A DNA stretch of 64,000 bases. Origin: Doryteuthis pealeii. Lineage: Eukaryota > Mollusca > Cephalopoda > Myopsida > Loliginidae. The notes beneath the pieces were generated by a model. The model did no database searches and was not told where the DNA came from. It worked only from the letters and a program-made list of their open reading frames with translations. The stretch lies in the NCBI GenBank assembly GCA_023376005.1, contig CM042162.1:89226127-89290126 (forward strand), in the 5' to 3' direction. This document shows, piece after piece, positions 9,275 through 19,520 of this stretch (positions within the stretch are counted from its first letter, which is position 1; each line of letters begins with the position of its first letter). The translations under genes and the position numbers were made by a program.

Positions 9275-9815
9275 TACACTGACTGCCTTTTATATATGTA
9301 CTAGAACCGGCATGATTGTTTATTTTTGAGATTTACAAATGCCGGACATGTTTTAAATAATATTTCAATGCTATTTCTATGTATATTTTGATTTTAAATA
9401 TCTTCGAATATATATTAGAATTTTTTTTTTAAGCAAGAACTCGTGATATTAAATGCGTATATATATTTTTTTTACTTTAGTGTTGTTTTATTGTCGTAGT
9501 TTCATCCTGATATACGTACATACACACCAATTACCCTTTATATATGTACTAGAAGCGGCTACCAGCATCAGCTGGGTAAGGGGACCAAAAAACGTGGAAT
9601 AATGGTTAGCAAGTTAGTCTTGCAGATCCATTATTATGTATATTTTAATTTTTAGATATCTTCATGAATATAAATGAAAATCTTCGTAATTTATGCACAA
9701 AAAGCAAGGACTGGTGATATTTAATGTGTATTCATATTTAGTTTGTTGTCAATTGTTGTATTTTCGTAGTTCATCCGAACCATACCTACACACTAACCGT
9801 CTTTTATATATATAA
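9068..9815 (+). repeat. Three tandem units of about 275 bp
   Basis: Units begin near 9068, 9375 and 9625. Each has 'ttttaatttttagatatctt' or close, 'aaagcaagaac', 'ggtgatatttaatgtgt', a TTGTTG-rich part and 'tagtttcatc'. A (TA)n tract at 9235-9268 interrupts the first. The end near 9555-9630 holds a tRNA-like fragment (family D head). Confidence 0.75.
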
Positions 9816-9967
9816 GAGAGGGACCAGTGGATATACCACAGTATGATAAATTAATTATTCCAACGTTCCATATGTTTACTTAAGAACTATGGTGAAAATA
9901 GTTCAATATGTAAAACGTATGATAATGAGGATTTTATTTAATTCCAGGAGAGTATAATGTGGATTTT

Positions 9968-10042
<75 letters not shown>
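9968..10042. repeat. (CT)n microsatellite
   Basis: About 37 perfect CT dinucleotides; source of the poly Leu-Ser open frame at 9957-10208. Confidence 0.95.
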
Positions 10043-10046
<4 letters not shown>

Positions 10047-10344
10047 AACTTCTCTTTATGTTCGTTGAAACCGATTAACGTTATCACTTCCACGCGCTCA
10101 CATCTACTCTCTTCCTGTACATATCTTCCCTTTAATAAATATAATAAAACCGGAATGGTCCATTATTTAGACGATTTGGTCAAATTGTTTTCACGGTCTG
10201 ATTTTTAACCAGAGGGCCTTGCAAGAGGGTAACGGTCGAATATTGAGGAACGAGAGTATGAATATATATATAGATGAACAGATTGAGACAGATCCTGGGC
10301 AGACTGAGATAGATAGATAGATAGATAGATAGGAGGAAAAAGTG

Positions 10345-10565
10345 GAAGTGAATCCGACAGTATGTAATATTATGAAAACTTTGAAAAAGACAAGTTTATA
10401 AAGCGAGTAATGTTTATTTCACCTACGCTGCAGTGTTTCGATCTGTTTCCATGGATCTTCATCAAGGCTTTCGTTAGATGGGGGGGGGATAAAAGTATCA
10501 CAGAAAATAAGAAATCTTCGAGACCCTTTTGTTTTGTGCTTGGTCGGTCTATTTGAAATTATTGA

Positions 10566-10570
<5 letters not shown>
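10345..10570 (-). mobile_element. (TA)n-linked element with hammerhead-like motif H8
   Basis: Starts with 'aatccgacagtatg', the end motif shared with two other hammerhead-linked families, and ends at a (TA)n tract (10567-10618). It carries a hammerhead-like motif at 10419-10466. Confidence 0.55.
10419..10466 (-). ncRNA. Hammerhead-like motif H8, degenerate
   Basis: Minus strand: GCC, TTGATGA (C3 changed), extra A, GATC with a 10-base loop and GATC, GAAA, weak stem III, TA, then GGT. All parts are in hammerhead order, but stem I has only about three pairs. Confidence 0.4.
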
Positions 10571-10612
<42 letters not shown>

Positions 10613-10768
10613 TATATAGGAGAGAGAGAGAGAGAGAGAGAGATAGAGAGAGAGAGAGGGAGAGAGAGAGATACAAATAAACTGAATTAAATAGAAATGA
10701 ATAGATTGCAATAGATAGAAACAGATTGAGGTAGATACTGAGCAGACTGATATATATATATATATATA

Positions 10769-10827
<59 letters not shown>

Positions 10828-10850
10828 GAGAAAGAGAGAGATAGAGATAC
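10567..10850. repeat. (TA)n and (GA)n tracts, duplicated
   Basis: Two copies of a block '(TA)n-(GA)n-acaaataaactgaattaaatag' (10567-10740 and 10750-10880) show a local duplication of microsatellite plus flank. The 145- and 132-residue frames here are low complexity. Confidence 0.85.
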
Positions 10851-11299
10851 AAACAAATTGAATTAAATAGAAAGAGATTGAGATAGATACTGAGCAGAAT
10901 TGAAAACGTCATTTTGAACTCTTGTGCGCATGTCTCAATGAGATTTGAAAACCTCATCTAAACTCTTCTGCGCATGTCTCGATGGGAAGCAACAAAAAAA
11001 ACAACATTTACCTTTGCAACTCCTAATAAAGATTAATAAAATAACAGCAATGATATAATATGCGCAAAATTAGCAGAAATATTTTTTTCTCTCTCAAAAA
11101 GCCGAGGAATATCATGTTAATCATATTTCAATATTCTCTGATTTCAAACTAATCGATTTTATAAGCATAATTCGCAAAAAAATGCAATGTCAAGAATATG
11201 ATATTATTGCAGATCGATATTGGGAAATCATCAAGAAACACATAAAAGTCATAAAATCAATAACTATTCGAAGATTCTTCTACATACTGGTCGATTGGC

Positions 11300-11303
<4 letters not shown>

Positions 11304-11367
<64 letters not shown>

Positions 11368-11393
11368 AATTATATGTATATGTATATATACAC

Positions 11394-11449
<56 letters not shown>
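11304..11449. repeat. (CA)n followed by (TA)n
   Basis: Pure CA repeats (11304-11332) pass into TA repeats with CACA interruptions up to 11449. Confidence 0.95.
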
Positions 11450-11450
<1 letters not shown>

Positions 11451-11510
11451 AATTGCTGCTTTTAAAATTGTCCATTGTATTGGGATTAGTGCAACAATAT
11501 ATTTTAAAAA

Positions 11511-11515
11511 ATAAA

Positions 11516-11557
<42 letters not shown>
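11511..11557. repeat. (AAT)n microsatellite
   Basis: Sits just before a LINE remnant; the LINE at 11588-12795 also ends in (AAT)n at 12808, so this tract may be the tail of another copy. Confidence 0.9.
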
Positions 11558-11587
11558 GAATATCTCAGGAGAACTTAAAAAGAATAT

Positions 11588-12795
11588 CTCAGGAGAACTA
11601 GAAAACCTTTAGAAACCAAACTTAACAGCAGAAATCTGATCAAAGGAATCAATACGTGGGCCGTCCCCATTATAAGATACTCAGGACCATTCTTAAAATG
11701 GACAAAAGAAGAACTCAGACAGATTGACCAAAGAACGAGAAAGTTAATGACCATGCACAAGGCTCTTCACCCTAGAGACGACAGAGATAGATTATATGTG
11801 TCAAGAAAGGAAGGGGGAGAGGTCTTGCCAACATAGAGGAATGCGTAGAAACCACAATCCAACAACTTGAAGATTACACAAGGAAAAGCAAAGACAAACT
11901 ACTTATGGCGGCCAACAATAGTAGAAACGGCAGATGGACAAACAGAAAAACAACAAAGACTAGAAAACAAAAATGGGAAGAAAAACAACTATATGGACGC
12001 TTCAAACGACAAATAGAAGAGGTTGCACATAAAAAGACTTGGACATGGTTAAGAAAGGGAAACCTCAAAAGAGAAACTGAATCACTTATAATTTCTGCAC
12101 AAAATAATGCCATAAGGACAAACTATATCAAAGCAAAAATTGATAAGACCCAACAAAATAGTAAATGTAGACTTTACGGCAATAGAGATGAGACCTTAAA
12201 CCATATACTCTGCGAATGTAGCAAGCTAGCACAACGAGAATACACAACTAGACATGACTGGGTTGGAAAGTGATCCACTGGGAATTATGCAAAAAAATAA
12301 ATGTTGAACATACAACAAAATGGTATATGCATAAACTAAAATCTGTTCTTGAGAATGAAACACATACAATTCTATGGGACTTTGAGATAAAAACGGATCA
12401 CCTTATCCCAGTAAGAATACCAGACCTAGTATTGATTAACAAAAAAGAAAGAACTTTTCAACTGGTGGATTTTGCAGTTCCAGCAGATCACAGGGTGAAG
12501 CTGAAGGATAACGAAAAGAGGGATAAATATCTGGACCTTGCCAGAGAACTGAAAAAGCTATGGAATATAAAAGTAAAAGTGATACCAATTGTAGTTGGTG
12601 CACTTGGAACGGTCCCAAAAAGCTTGGAAAAAAGACTGGAAAATCTGGAAATCAGAGGAAGGATTGAAACCATCCATACTACTACACTGTTGCAATCTGC
12701 CAGAATACTTAGAAGAGTCCTAGAGACCTGAGAAGACTTGCTGTCACTCAGGCTCCAGGGAGATGCCATCAGCTAATGCTGGTGTGAAAAACTAA
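11588..12795 (+). pseudogene. 3' part of a non-LTR retrotransposon with a restriction-like endonuclease (RLE) domain
   Basis: Translation gives a post-RT region (NTWAVPIIRYSG, then RTRKLMTMHKALHPR, then DRLYVSRKEGG), a zinc-finger-like CRLYGNRDETLNHILCEC in which the second Cys is Tyr, RHDWV, and then a PD-X14-D element (IPDL to VDFAVP) followed by ALGTVP near the C-terminus. Zinc finger plus PD...D is the hallmark of RLE-type LINEs (R2, R4, NeSL and HERO lineages); I cannot assign the clade. Frameshifts near 11818 and 12268 break the frame. It is 5'-truncated, and the stop at 12729-12731 is followed by a short UTR and (AAT)n at 12808-12837. Confidence 0.8.
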
Positions 12796-12803
12796 GAACT
12801 ATT

Positions 12804-12807
<4 letters not shown>

Positions 12808-12837
<30 letters not shown>
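12808..12837. repeat. (AAT)n tail
   Basis: Trinucleotide tail directly after the LINE 3' end; fits a target-primed 3' tail. Confidence 0.85.
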
Positions 12838-12838
<1 letters not shown>

Positions 12839-13102
12839 TGTGAATTTTCATAAGCCTGAATCTGTCCTGGAGAATAAGACGCACAAAATTCTATGAGACT
12901 TTGAGGTACAGACGAATCACCTAATCCCGGCCAGGAGACCAGACCTAGATTTCATTGACAAGAAGAGGAAGACTTGTTATCTCACGGATGTTACCATCCC
13001 TGCCGATCACAGAGTGAAAATAAAAGAGAGCGAAAAGATTGACATATACTTGGACCTTGCCAGAGAACTGAGAAAACTGTGGAACATGAGGGTGAAGGTC
13101 TG
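12838..13102 (+). pseudogene. Second RLE-type LINE 3' fragment
   Basis: Reads HKPESVLENKTHKIL, stop, DFEVQTNHLIPARRPDL, then DVTIPADHRVKIKESEK and LARELRKLWNMRVKV, parallel to the copy upstream. It contains an in-frame stop, and stops abruptly where a tRNA-like hairpin begins at 13101. Confidence 0.75.
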
Positions 13103-13345
13103 GGTTCGATACCAGTCATTGACAGGTATCGAACCTGGGTTTCCGAAGCAGATGCTTTACCGGCTGAAATAAACCAGCCTTTAACCCCAAGAATGTAATA
13201 GCGCGACTGGGGTTTGAACTCGCTTACTACAAAGTCAGAACGCAGCACATTAGTCAGTATGCCAAGGGGATCCCTCCCCCATGGACTTTGAGTCTGATAT
13301 TGGGGAAGTGAAAGGATACAGTATTCTACATGCTGTTGACTATAA
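13101..13345 (-). mobile_element. tRNA-like SINE fragments with box-B palindrome
   Basis: GGTTCGATACC and its reverse complement GGTATCGAACC flank an 11-base spacer near 13104-13136, so two box B motifs face each other. A second tRNA-like head on the minus strand spans about 13196-13265. Confidence 0.5.
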
Positions 13346-13849
13346 GGATTACATCTTATCTTATTATAATGGAGATTGTGTGTTTTTCTGTCTGTAACCG
13401 AAACTATATTCCTACTCAAGTCACAATTCTCTTAGTTATTGACATCACATTCTCCATGATTTTATTTTTATCTAAACCTCAATTATTAATAAAAATGTCT
13501 TACATTATTAATACTGTTAACTATGTCTACATACGAACAACATGCAATTATATTTATATATACAACAAAATAGCGCTTTACAATGTGAACGGGAAGGCTA
13601 ATTTGCATATTAATATTAAAAAATCGAATTTAATAAATATGTGCTTAGTATTATTGATTTCTAACTGTTTGGTTTTATTTTAATGAATATAAGCAAAAAT
13701 CTCTTCAATGAATCTTAAATGAAATCCATTAACAAGATAAAATAAGTGTCATTTTATTCTTTACTTCCTCTTATAACTAAATACTTAAATTAGAAAAAAT
13801 AACAATGAAAGACGAGAGTGATGGAAGAGTAAGTTTCAGTTGTTCTATT

Positions 13850-13910
13850 TTTATTATACTCCCTCTGTTTCAAATCTTTTATTATACTCCCTCTGTTTCA
13901 AATCTTTTTT
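13850..13910 (+). repeat. 29-bp tandem duplication
   Basis: 'tattatactccctctg' plus 'tttcaaatctttt' occurs twice head to tail. Confidence 0.85.
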
Positions 13911-14020
13911 ATCTGTATTCTTATTTAGTTTCATTAGCCTTTCTAATTTAATACAATATTTTATTACATTAAAACTTAAATACTTGCACCCGGAGGGTGC
14001 ATATATTTGCTAGTTTCAAT
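13910..14020 (+). mobile_element. Helentron/Helitron-like 3' end
   Basis: A perfect hairpin TGCACCC-gga-GGGTGCA (about 13984-14001) is followed after a short AT spacer by GCTAGT. A 3' hairpin followed by CTAGT is characteristic of Helentron-type rolling-circle elements. The upstream AT-rich body recurs at 16020-16235 and 60480-60745, and decayed ends occur at 32340-32400. Non-autonomous; no Rep/helicase seen. Confidence 0.5.
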
Positions 14021-14029
14021 AATGAAATA

Positions 14030-14160
14030 ATGGAAAGATCAGATGATTCAGAATATAAAATATTACTCTGTATTGAAACTGATGTGTCTCCTTTAAAGCG
14101 TCTTACATTTGAAACCTTACTGTATTCAGTACGAAGCAGAATTGCATAGAAAATGAAATG
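14030..14160 (+). repeat. Dispersed repeat, inverted relative to 31065-31195
   Basis: Shares 'gaaactgatgtgtctccttt' and 'gcagaattgcatagaa' with the opposite strand of 31065-31195. No ORF. Confidence 0.65.
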
Positions 14161-14484
14161 AAACGGATGTAATGATTGTTCCGATACAGAGAGACCCTAT
14201 AAATAGACAAGACATATATTAACAATTCGCTTAAAAGCCGCCTTTAAAGACGGCAATTGATTTCAACTTAGAACACATTCCATTCAAATATTTTCCTATT
14301 ATTATTGTAAACGGAGTCCTTCTGTTCAATTATCATGTTTCGGCGATGAATATCAATTACGAATAATTTTGATATTTCGGACTGTTGTCCTCATCTTTAT
14401 TGTTGTATGTATAAACACAATGTAACCTCGATATGAAATGTCAAAATTATTTCTATCAAATCTGATCTCATAAATACAGACGAT

Positions 14485-14570
14485 GGTTGGTTGGTTGGTT
14501 TATTGATTTTAACGGCATATCAACCCGTCAGGGGTTATGTCATGCCTAACGGTTAGGAAGCAATATATGT
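14485..14570 (+). repeat. Family X end fragment
   Basis: Contains the family X end 'aacggcatatcaaccc' and a 'gttatgtcatgcc' variant of the usual 'ttattttatgcc'. Confidence 0.5.
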
Positions 14571-14665
14571 TGTGTATTTATATTTATCCTTTTTTTAGTA
14601 ATTGGTTTTAACAATGTGTTAGCATTATTGGGGATTATGTTGTATGTTATTGATTTGTTTCATGT

Positions 14666-15022
14666 CTATATTCTATGGTATAATTTTATTTCCCTCAAAA
14701 AGGAGAGAATATCCTCCACGTTGACATTTTCAAATAGATCTTTCATATTGTTTGCTTTAAAATAACGGTTTCTGATGTGAGCAAAAACCCTGCATTCCAT
14801 GAATAAGTGTTTAACTGTCAAAGTTGTTTGACATGTTTCACATTGTGGTTGTTGTTCTTGTTTGAGTATATAAGAGTGCGTTAGTCTTGTATGACCAATG
14901 CGTAATTCCTTGTTCCTTTTAGACTTCCTTAAAGTTGGTCTCCAGCCTCCCAAAGTGGGTTTGATTAGGAAGGGTTTATTGTGGATGCCTATTATCATTG
15001 TAAACGGAGTATTTCGGTTCAA
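14666..15022 (-). pseudogene. C-terminal fragment of a non-LTR retrotransposon polyprotein
   Basis: A 118-residue open frame reads KNKELRIGHTRLTHSYIL-like sequence, then a zinc-knuckle-like C-x2-C-x8-H-x4-C (CETCQTTLTVKHLFMEC). This arrangement is known at the C-terminal end of jockey/I-type LINEs. The rest of the element is missing and the start Met is probably fortuitous. Confidence 0.7.
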
Positions 15023-15129
15023 TTGTCATGAACTAACCATCAGTTTTTGTACTTTGCTTGGGTGTGGTGGGAGAGTGGTTTGAAGTAGGCAAAAAGATAT
15101 AAACAAATGTGGGTTAATGTAAGAATGAT

Positions 15130-15290
15130 GACCAACTTAAAAAATGGATACGGCGATCCGAGTTCAAATCCCTGACGAGGCTATTGAGCATTTCACGTCG
15201 CGTTAATGTCCTTGGGAAAGGCACGAAACCATCTCATCCCTCACCTATGGGTAAATTATAGAGCAGACTTTCTTTAACTGTATGATCGGC
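15130..15290 (+). mobile_element. SINE family B-like fragment
   Basis: Box-B-like 'gagttcaaatccctgacg' followed by 'gcatttcacgtcgcg' and 'ccttgggaaaggcacgaa' are diverged family B blocks; the head is incomplete. Confidence 0.55.
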
Positions 15291-15644
15291 TATTTCAAAG
15301 TTCACTATCTATACAACTTATATAATTATTATATACAAGTTATATATATATACAACTCTATTTAAAAATTGGATTGTCATAATTAGCACAAAAAAAAATT
15401 TAAATAGAAAAAAATAAAAATAGCCCTCTGGGTTGTGTAAAAATTATTTTTTGAACGATATTGCCTGAGGTGGGTGGGAGTTAGAAATTCAATGTCAATA
15501 AACTGAATTTTGTTCAGTTCAATTCTGTAGAAAAATAAATTATTTAAATGTTGGGAGAAATATGAGGAGAATATCCGACAGTATGTGGAGAAAGGTAGAC
15601 AAACACGGGATGTTGTAGAAAATGGATGTTTACTGTAGGTAGTT

Positions 15645-15695
15645 ATGTTGACGATGTAACGTTTCGGTCTGTTAGACCTTCTTCGGGACTTTAGA
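15645..15695 (-). ncRNA. Hammerhead-like motif, left arm of F6
   Basis: Minus strand: AGTCC, CGAAGA, extra A, GGTCT-aac-AGACC, GAAA, stem III ACG/CGT, C. The first core base pair differs from CTGANGA, so activity is doubtful. Confidence 0.4.
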
Positions 15696-15896
15696 ATAGA
15701 GTTCTTGCTTCAGTGGTGAACATTTTCCTTCTAATGAATTGAGGAGGTTGTGAATAAGTGGCGGGGGGGTGTCGGTTGATGGTATCCACCTCCAACCTCT
15801 TCTGATACCATCAACCGACCCCCCAACCCTTATTCACGACCTCCTCAATTCATTAGAAGGAAAATGTTCACCACTGAAGCAAGAACTCTATTCCTA

Positions 15897-15943
15897 AAGT
15901 CATGAAGAAGGTCTAACAGACCGAAACGTTGCATCGTCGACAT
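15897..15943 (+). ncRNA. Hammerhead-like motif, right arm of F6
   Basis: GTC pairs with GAC after the cleavage triplet; core ATGAAGA (C3 changed), extra A, perfect 5-bp stem II GGTCT/AGACC, GAAA, stem III ACG/CGT, then C as the cleavage base. Confidence 0.45.
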
Positions 15944-16019
15944 TACTACCTACAATAAACATCCATTTTCTACAACATCATGTGTTTGTCTACCTTTCTC
16001 CACACATAGTATATGGTAT

Positions 16020-16235
16020 GAATAATTTGCATACCAGTTTGCATACCAGTTTTAACAAACCCGTGTTTAATAAATAATTACTTTGTGATAACGATTTCTA
16101 ATATTATTGTTTTATTCTCAAACATATTAAAAGCAATTCAATGTATTATTTCATATTGAAATCAATTTAAATAAAGTAAAAATATGTGAAATCTTTTTAT
16201 GTTCTTATTTAATTCCATTAATCTTTCTAATTGAA
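16020..16235 (+). repeat. AT-rich body of the Helentron-like family
   Basis: Shares 'gtttaataaataa', 'taatattattgttttattct' and 'gttcttattta' with 60500-60680 and 13910-13970; lacks the hairpin end. Confidence 0.5.
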
Positions 16236-16239
16236 TATC

Positions 16240-16790
16240 CGCCCTGAGGCGTTAGAATGCACCGACTGCACCTCAGCAGAGGGGTAAGACTCCCCCAATG
16301 GGGCCACCTGTTGGCCGTGGGTGGCGACCCGTGATGCTTAAGGATAGAGCCCAGGTGGATGAGCAGTCAATGACTTGCAATACCCCACTTTGGCCCTATT
16401 TTGGGCTAGACGGTCGGTCGGAGAGGCCCCCTCCGATCAATCGGCTGGTCACGTCAAGCCCTAGCACCGCCTTCTAGCACCCATATGATAAAAAGGGGTT
16501 GGGGCTTGTCATAAGGGCAATAGGGTTGGGAAAATCATATAGGTGCTAGGGCTTGACGTGACCAGCCGATTGATAAGAGGGGGCCTCTCCGACCGACCGT
16601 CTAGCCCAAAAGAGGGCCAAAGTGGAGTATTGCATGTCATGAACTGCTCATCCACCTGGGCTCTATCCTTAAGCATCACGGGCCGCCACCCACGGCCAAC
16701 AGGTGGCCCCATTGGGGGAGTCTTACCCCTCTGCTGAGGTGCAGTCGGTGTATTCTAACGCCCCAGCCGACAGAGCGGGAACCTACTGAG
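16240..16790. repeat. Family X fold-back pair
   Basis: 16240-16500 and 16500-16790 are near-identical inverted copies, meeting in the 'tatgataaaaaggggttgg' block. The overlapping opposite open frames (16509-16737) are mirror translations of one arm. Confidence 0.85.
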
Positions 16791-16799
16791 TACATAACC

Positions 16800-16890
16800 G
16801 GGTGACTTCTTCCTAAAAACAGGTAACGTAAGTTAACAAAATTGTCAACTATTTGGGTAAAAGTAGGTACTGTAAGTAACGTATGATATA
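16800..16890 (+). repeat. Degenerate 5S-like unit pieces
   Basis: 'cgggtgacttctt' and two 'ggtaacgtaagtaac'-type ends resemble the 3' half of the units at 18950-22410. Confidence 0.4.
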
Positions 16891-16894
16891 TTAT

Positions 16895-17222
16895 TTGTTG
16901 GCATCCTTCCGTCTACTAAAGACGATGGCGTAGTGTCCACTTTGTTTTTTGTTTTTTATCTGCAACTGTGTTTAGTGGCTGAACATACCAATTTTTGAAT
17001 GGCAATCTCTGTTTTAAGAGATGCTGTTGTCTCTCATTCCTTATAACTCTCTTTTCTGAGGCGGCTTCTTTACTCTTTTTTTCACTTCTTTTCGTTCTTT
17101 GTTTGACGAGGAGGCGCCAGTTTGTACGGTCTTCTGCATAAGCCTCCCATGTGTAGGTATCGATGTGGCATATCTTCATGTCCCTCTCGCAGACATCTTC
17201 AAAGCGCAGATCGGGTGTCCTC
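16895..17222 (-). pseudogene. Non-LTR retrotransposon C-terminal fragment (RFEDVCERD family)
   Basis: The minus strand reads DLRFEDVCERDMKICHIDT, then WEAYAEDRTNWRLLVKQ and a basic tail. The pattern R-(Y/F)-x-D-x-C-x-R-D...W...DR..WR is a widespread C-terminal signature of LINE ORF2 proteins. A diverged copy of the downstream part lies at 31375-31490. Confidence 0.65.
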
Positions 17223-17254
17223 TAGTAACCAACATGATATGTAATACATGATAA

Positions 17255-17365
17255 CATTTGGTAATTTAAGTAACTTAAGGTCTCTATATCAGATTAAACA
17301 AAATTTAGTAAATAAATATTTAAGCAGCAATGGGTTAATACTTAATACTCAGTACTTAACTGTGA
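17255..17365 (+). repeat. Degenerate 5S-like unit
   Basis: 'cagattaaacaaaatttagt' then 'aatatttaagcagcaatggg' and 'ctcagtacttaac' match array units in order. Confidence 0.5.
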
Positions 17366-17399
17366 CGGAGAACGAGTACTACCGTACTCTTTTAGAAAA

Positions 17400-17705
17400 A
17401 GAGCAATACATTGTCTTTCCTGCCGGGATCGAACCTGCGTCCTCCCGCATGCAAAAACAAATGCGATTTAGGCACTGGAGGGACATGAGGTGCAATTCAG
17501 GTGCCCGGATGTTGGCGCCTACACGCGTCCATCCGAAGGCACGCGAATTGTGCGTTGCACGGGCGCGAGGTTCGACTGATGTGCCCGGATGTTGGGGGAC
17601 TGTGCCCATAAAAACCAAGTGAGTGGAGCGCTGGGCAGTGAGGAGAAGCAGTTGACAGACGCGAGACGGCAGTCAGCGACGAAGCGCTTTGTGAACGACC
17701 CAACA
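17400..17705. other. GC-rich island of unknown nature
   Basis: Base composition is clearly richer in G+C than the flanks. It starts with a tRNA-like 'cgggatcgaacctgcg' on the minus-strand sense and includes a direct repeat 'gtgcccggatgttgg' (near 17501 and 17580). Overlapping open frames on both strands have no recognisable domain. Confidence 0.4.
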
Positions 17706-18209
17706 CAGAAATTGATTTTTAGTCAACAAAATGACCACTTCTTAAAATCATGTAACGTAAGAAAACTGAGGTATGTGTGGCAGACAAAAGCAACGGTTAT
17801 GAAATAAAAAGTCAAATAAAGATGAGGACAATTGTCTGAATAATCCAAATAATACTAAATAATTTTTTGTTTTACCGACCCCTCCTCCACTAAAAAAAGT
17901 AAATACAAAATATGTTCATCACTATCGGATTCTGTAAAAGATGTTTAGAACTGAGCCCACTATAAACTCATTAGATGACGAGACCCCCTCTCCGATTTTA
18001 ATATAAATATATTTGACTTCCGTTAAACCAACTGGGAAAAGGAAATATTAAAATGAATCGATAAAAATTTTCTAATAGTCAACGAATTTTGATGAATTTT
18101 ATTTTTCCTTTTTTTAAAATTAATTTGAACTTTTCTATGATGATTCAGACTTTGATGGAGGATATTCAAATTGGTTAATTTATAAAATATTTTCAAAATT
18201 CTATCATCA

Positions 18210-18290
18210 TTAATACTACTACTACTACTACTACAACAACAACAACAACAACAATTTTTACTATTATTATTATTATTATCATCATCATCA
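18210..18290. repeat. (ACT)n, (ACA)n and (ATT)n microsatellites
   Basis: Three adjoining trinucleotide runs. The surrounding 17830-18400 is AT-rich and otherwise featureless. Confidence 0.85.
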
Positions 18291-18467
18291 TTATAACCAT
18301 GTTTTTTTTTTCATTATTTTATTATAATTAATTTTTTTTTAATTTATTTTAGTTTTTTACTCCTGAAAAATATTTTGTAAAACAGTTTGGGTTTTTTTTT
18401 AAATCATGTAACGTAAGAAAACTGTGATATTTTGGCAGACAAAAGCAACGGTTATGAAATAAAAAGT

Positions 18468-18545
18468 CAAGCAGGGAAGATCCTGCTCTGTACTAAGCAG
18501 GATGATAACTTAATAATAGCAAGTGATATAAGTGACGTGAGACTT
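18468..18545 (+). repeat. Isolated 5S-like unit upstream of the array
   Basis: 'aagtcaagcaggg', 'gtactaagcaggatgataac' and 'ttaataatagc' follow the unit order of the main array. Confidence 0.5.
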
Positions 18546-18559
18546 TTTACCGGACTAAG

Positions 18560-18885
18560 AAAATTCTACTATTATTTGGATTATTCAGACTATTGTCCTC
18601 ATTGTTATTGTTATCTGTACAACGTTTCCGACAATATACCCTCCGACCATGAGGTATTCCTTATCGGACTTGGGAAACTTCTCGGACTCAGGAACCTTCT
18701 TTTCGAACTAGGGAACCTTCTTGTCGTAATCGGGATTCGAAAAGAAGTTTCCCGAGTCCGAGAAGGTTCCCAAGTCCGATAATTAATACCTGAAGAAGGC
18801 CGGAGTGTACATCGACCGGAACATTGTACAGATAACAATAAAGATGAAGACAATAGTCTGAATAATCCAAATAATACTAAGTATC
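18560..18885. mobile_element. Fold-back copy of the 21-bp-repeat / CTGAAGAA element
   Basis: Inverted arms (18560-18715 and 18735-18885) each contain the tail 'ttattcagactattgtcct' or its complement, the ATTGT/ACAAT hairpin, and 21-bp units with 'aagaaggttcc' or 'aagaagtttcc'. It is the palindromic version of the copies at 4284 and 8885. Confidence 0.8.
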
Positions 18886-19520
18886 AAGCTTCATCTCAAA
18901 AGTGAAATAGTAAAAGATGCTTGAGCCAGCTGAGTAGTGATTCAGCTGGCTCAACACTTAATCACAGTAGGTAACCAAGCAACGTGTAGCCTTTGTGTTA
19001 CATTAGACAATGTTTAGAAATAATAAGTTAAGCAATGATAAGCCTCCTTATTGCTTAAGATGAGTGATTAGTTAATAACAACCGTTAACAAAAAAGAGTG
19101 AGACTTGTGTGACAGACTATGCACAGTTTAAAGTTAAGCAAAGATTATCCATTTCAGTACTTAGATGGGTAACTACTTAATAACAGCTAGTATCTTGAAC
19201 AACGTTTGGCCTTTGTGCCAGATTAAACAATATTTAGTAGATAAAAAGTTAAGCAATGATGAGCCTGCTCACTATGTAGACGGGTGACCACTTAATAACA
19301 AACGGTACCGTAAACAACATTAGGCCTTTGTACCAGACTGGTCAATGCTTCGTAAATATGAAGTTAAGCATTGATTAGCTTTTACAGTACTCAGATGGGT
19401 GACCACTTGGTAATAGCCGGTAACGTAAACAATATTAGGACTTTCTTCTATACTGAGCAATGCTTAGTAAATAACAAGTTAAGCGTGAATGAGCCTTCAA
19501 GGTACTCAGATGGGTGACCA

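Larger units (their letters stand above)
15560..16012. mobile_element. Fold-back element F6 with hammerhead-like motifs in both arms
   Basis: Arms of about 215 bp converge near 15780 (for example 'gacaaacacgggatgttg' at 15598 versus its complement near 15985). Both arms carry GAAGAAGGTCT, loop, AGACCGAAACG. The outer end has 'atccgacagtatg', shared with F5 and H8. Confidence 0.8.

Noticed and set aside
18787..18840. Full hammerhead in the 21-bp-repeat element
   Set aside because: Stem II, GAAA (partly mutated to GGAA here) and a stem III-like hairpin are present, but no sequence 5' of CTGAAGA pairs with the 3' flank to form stem I.
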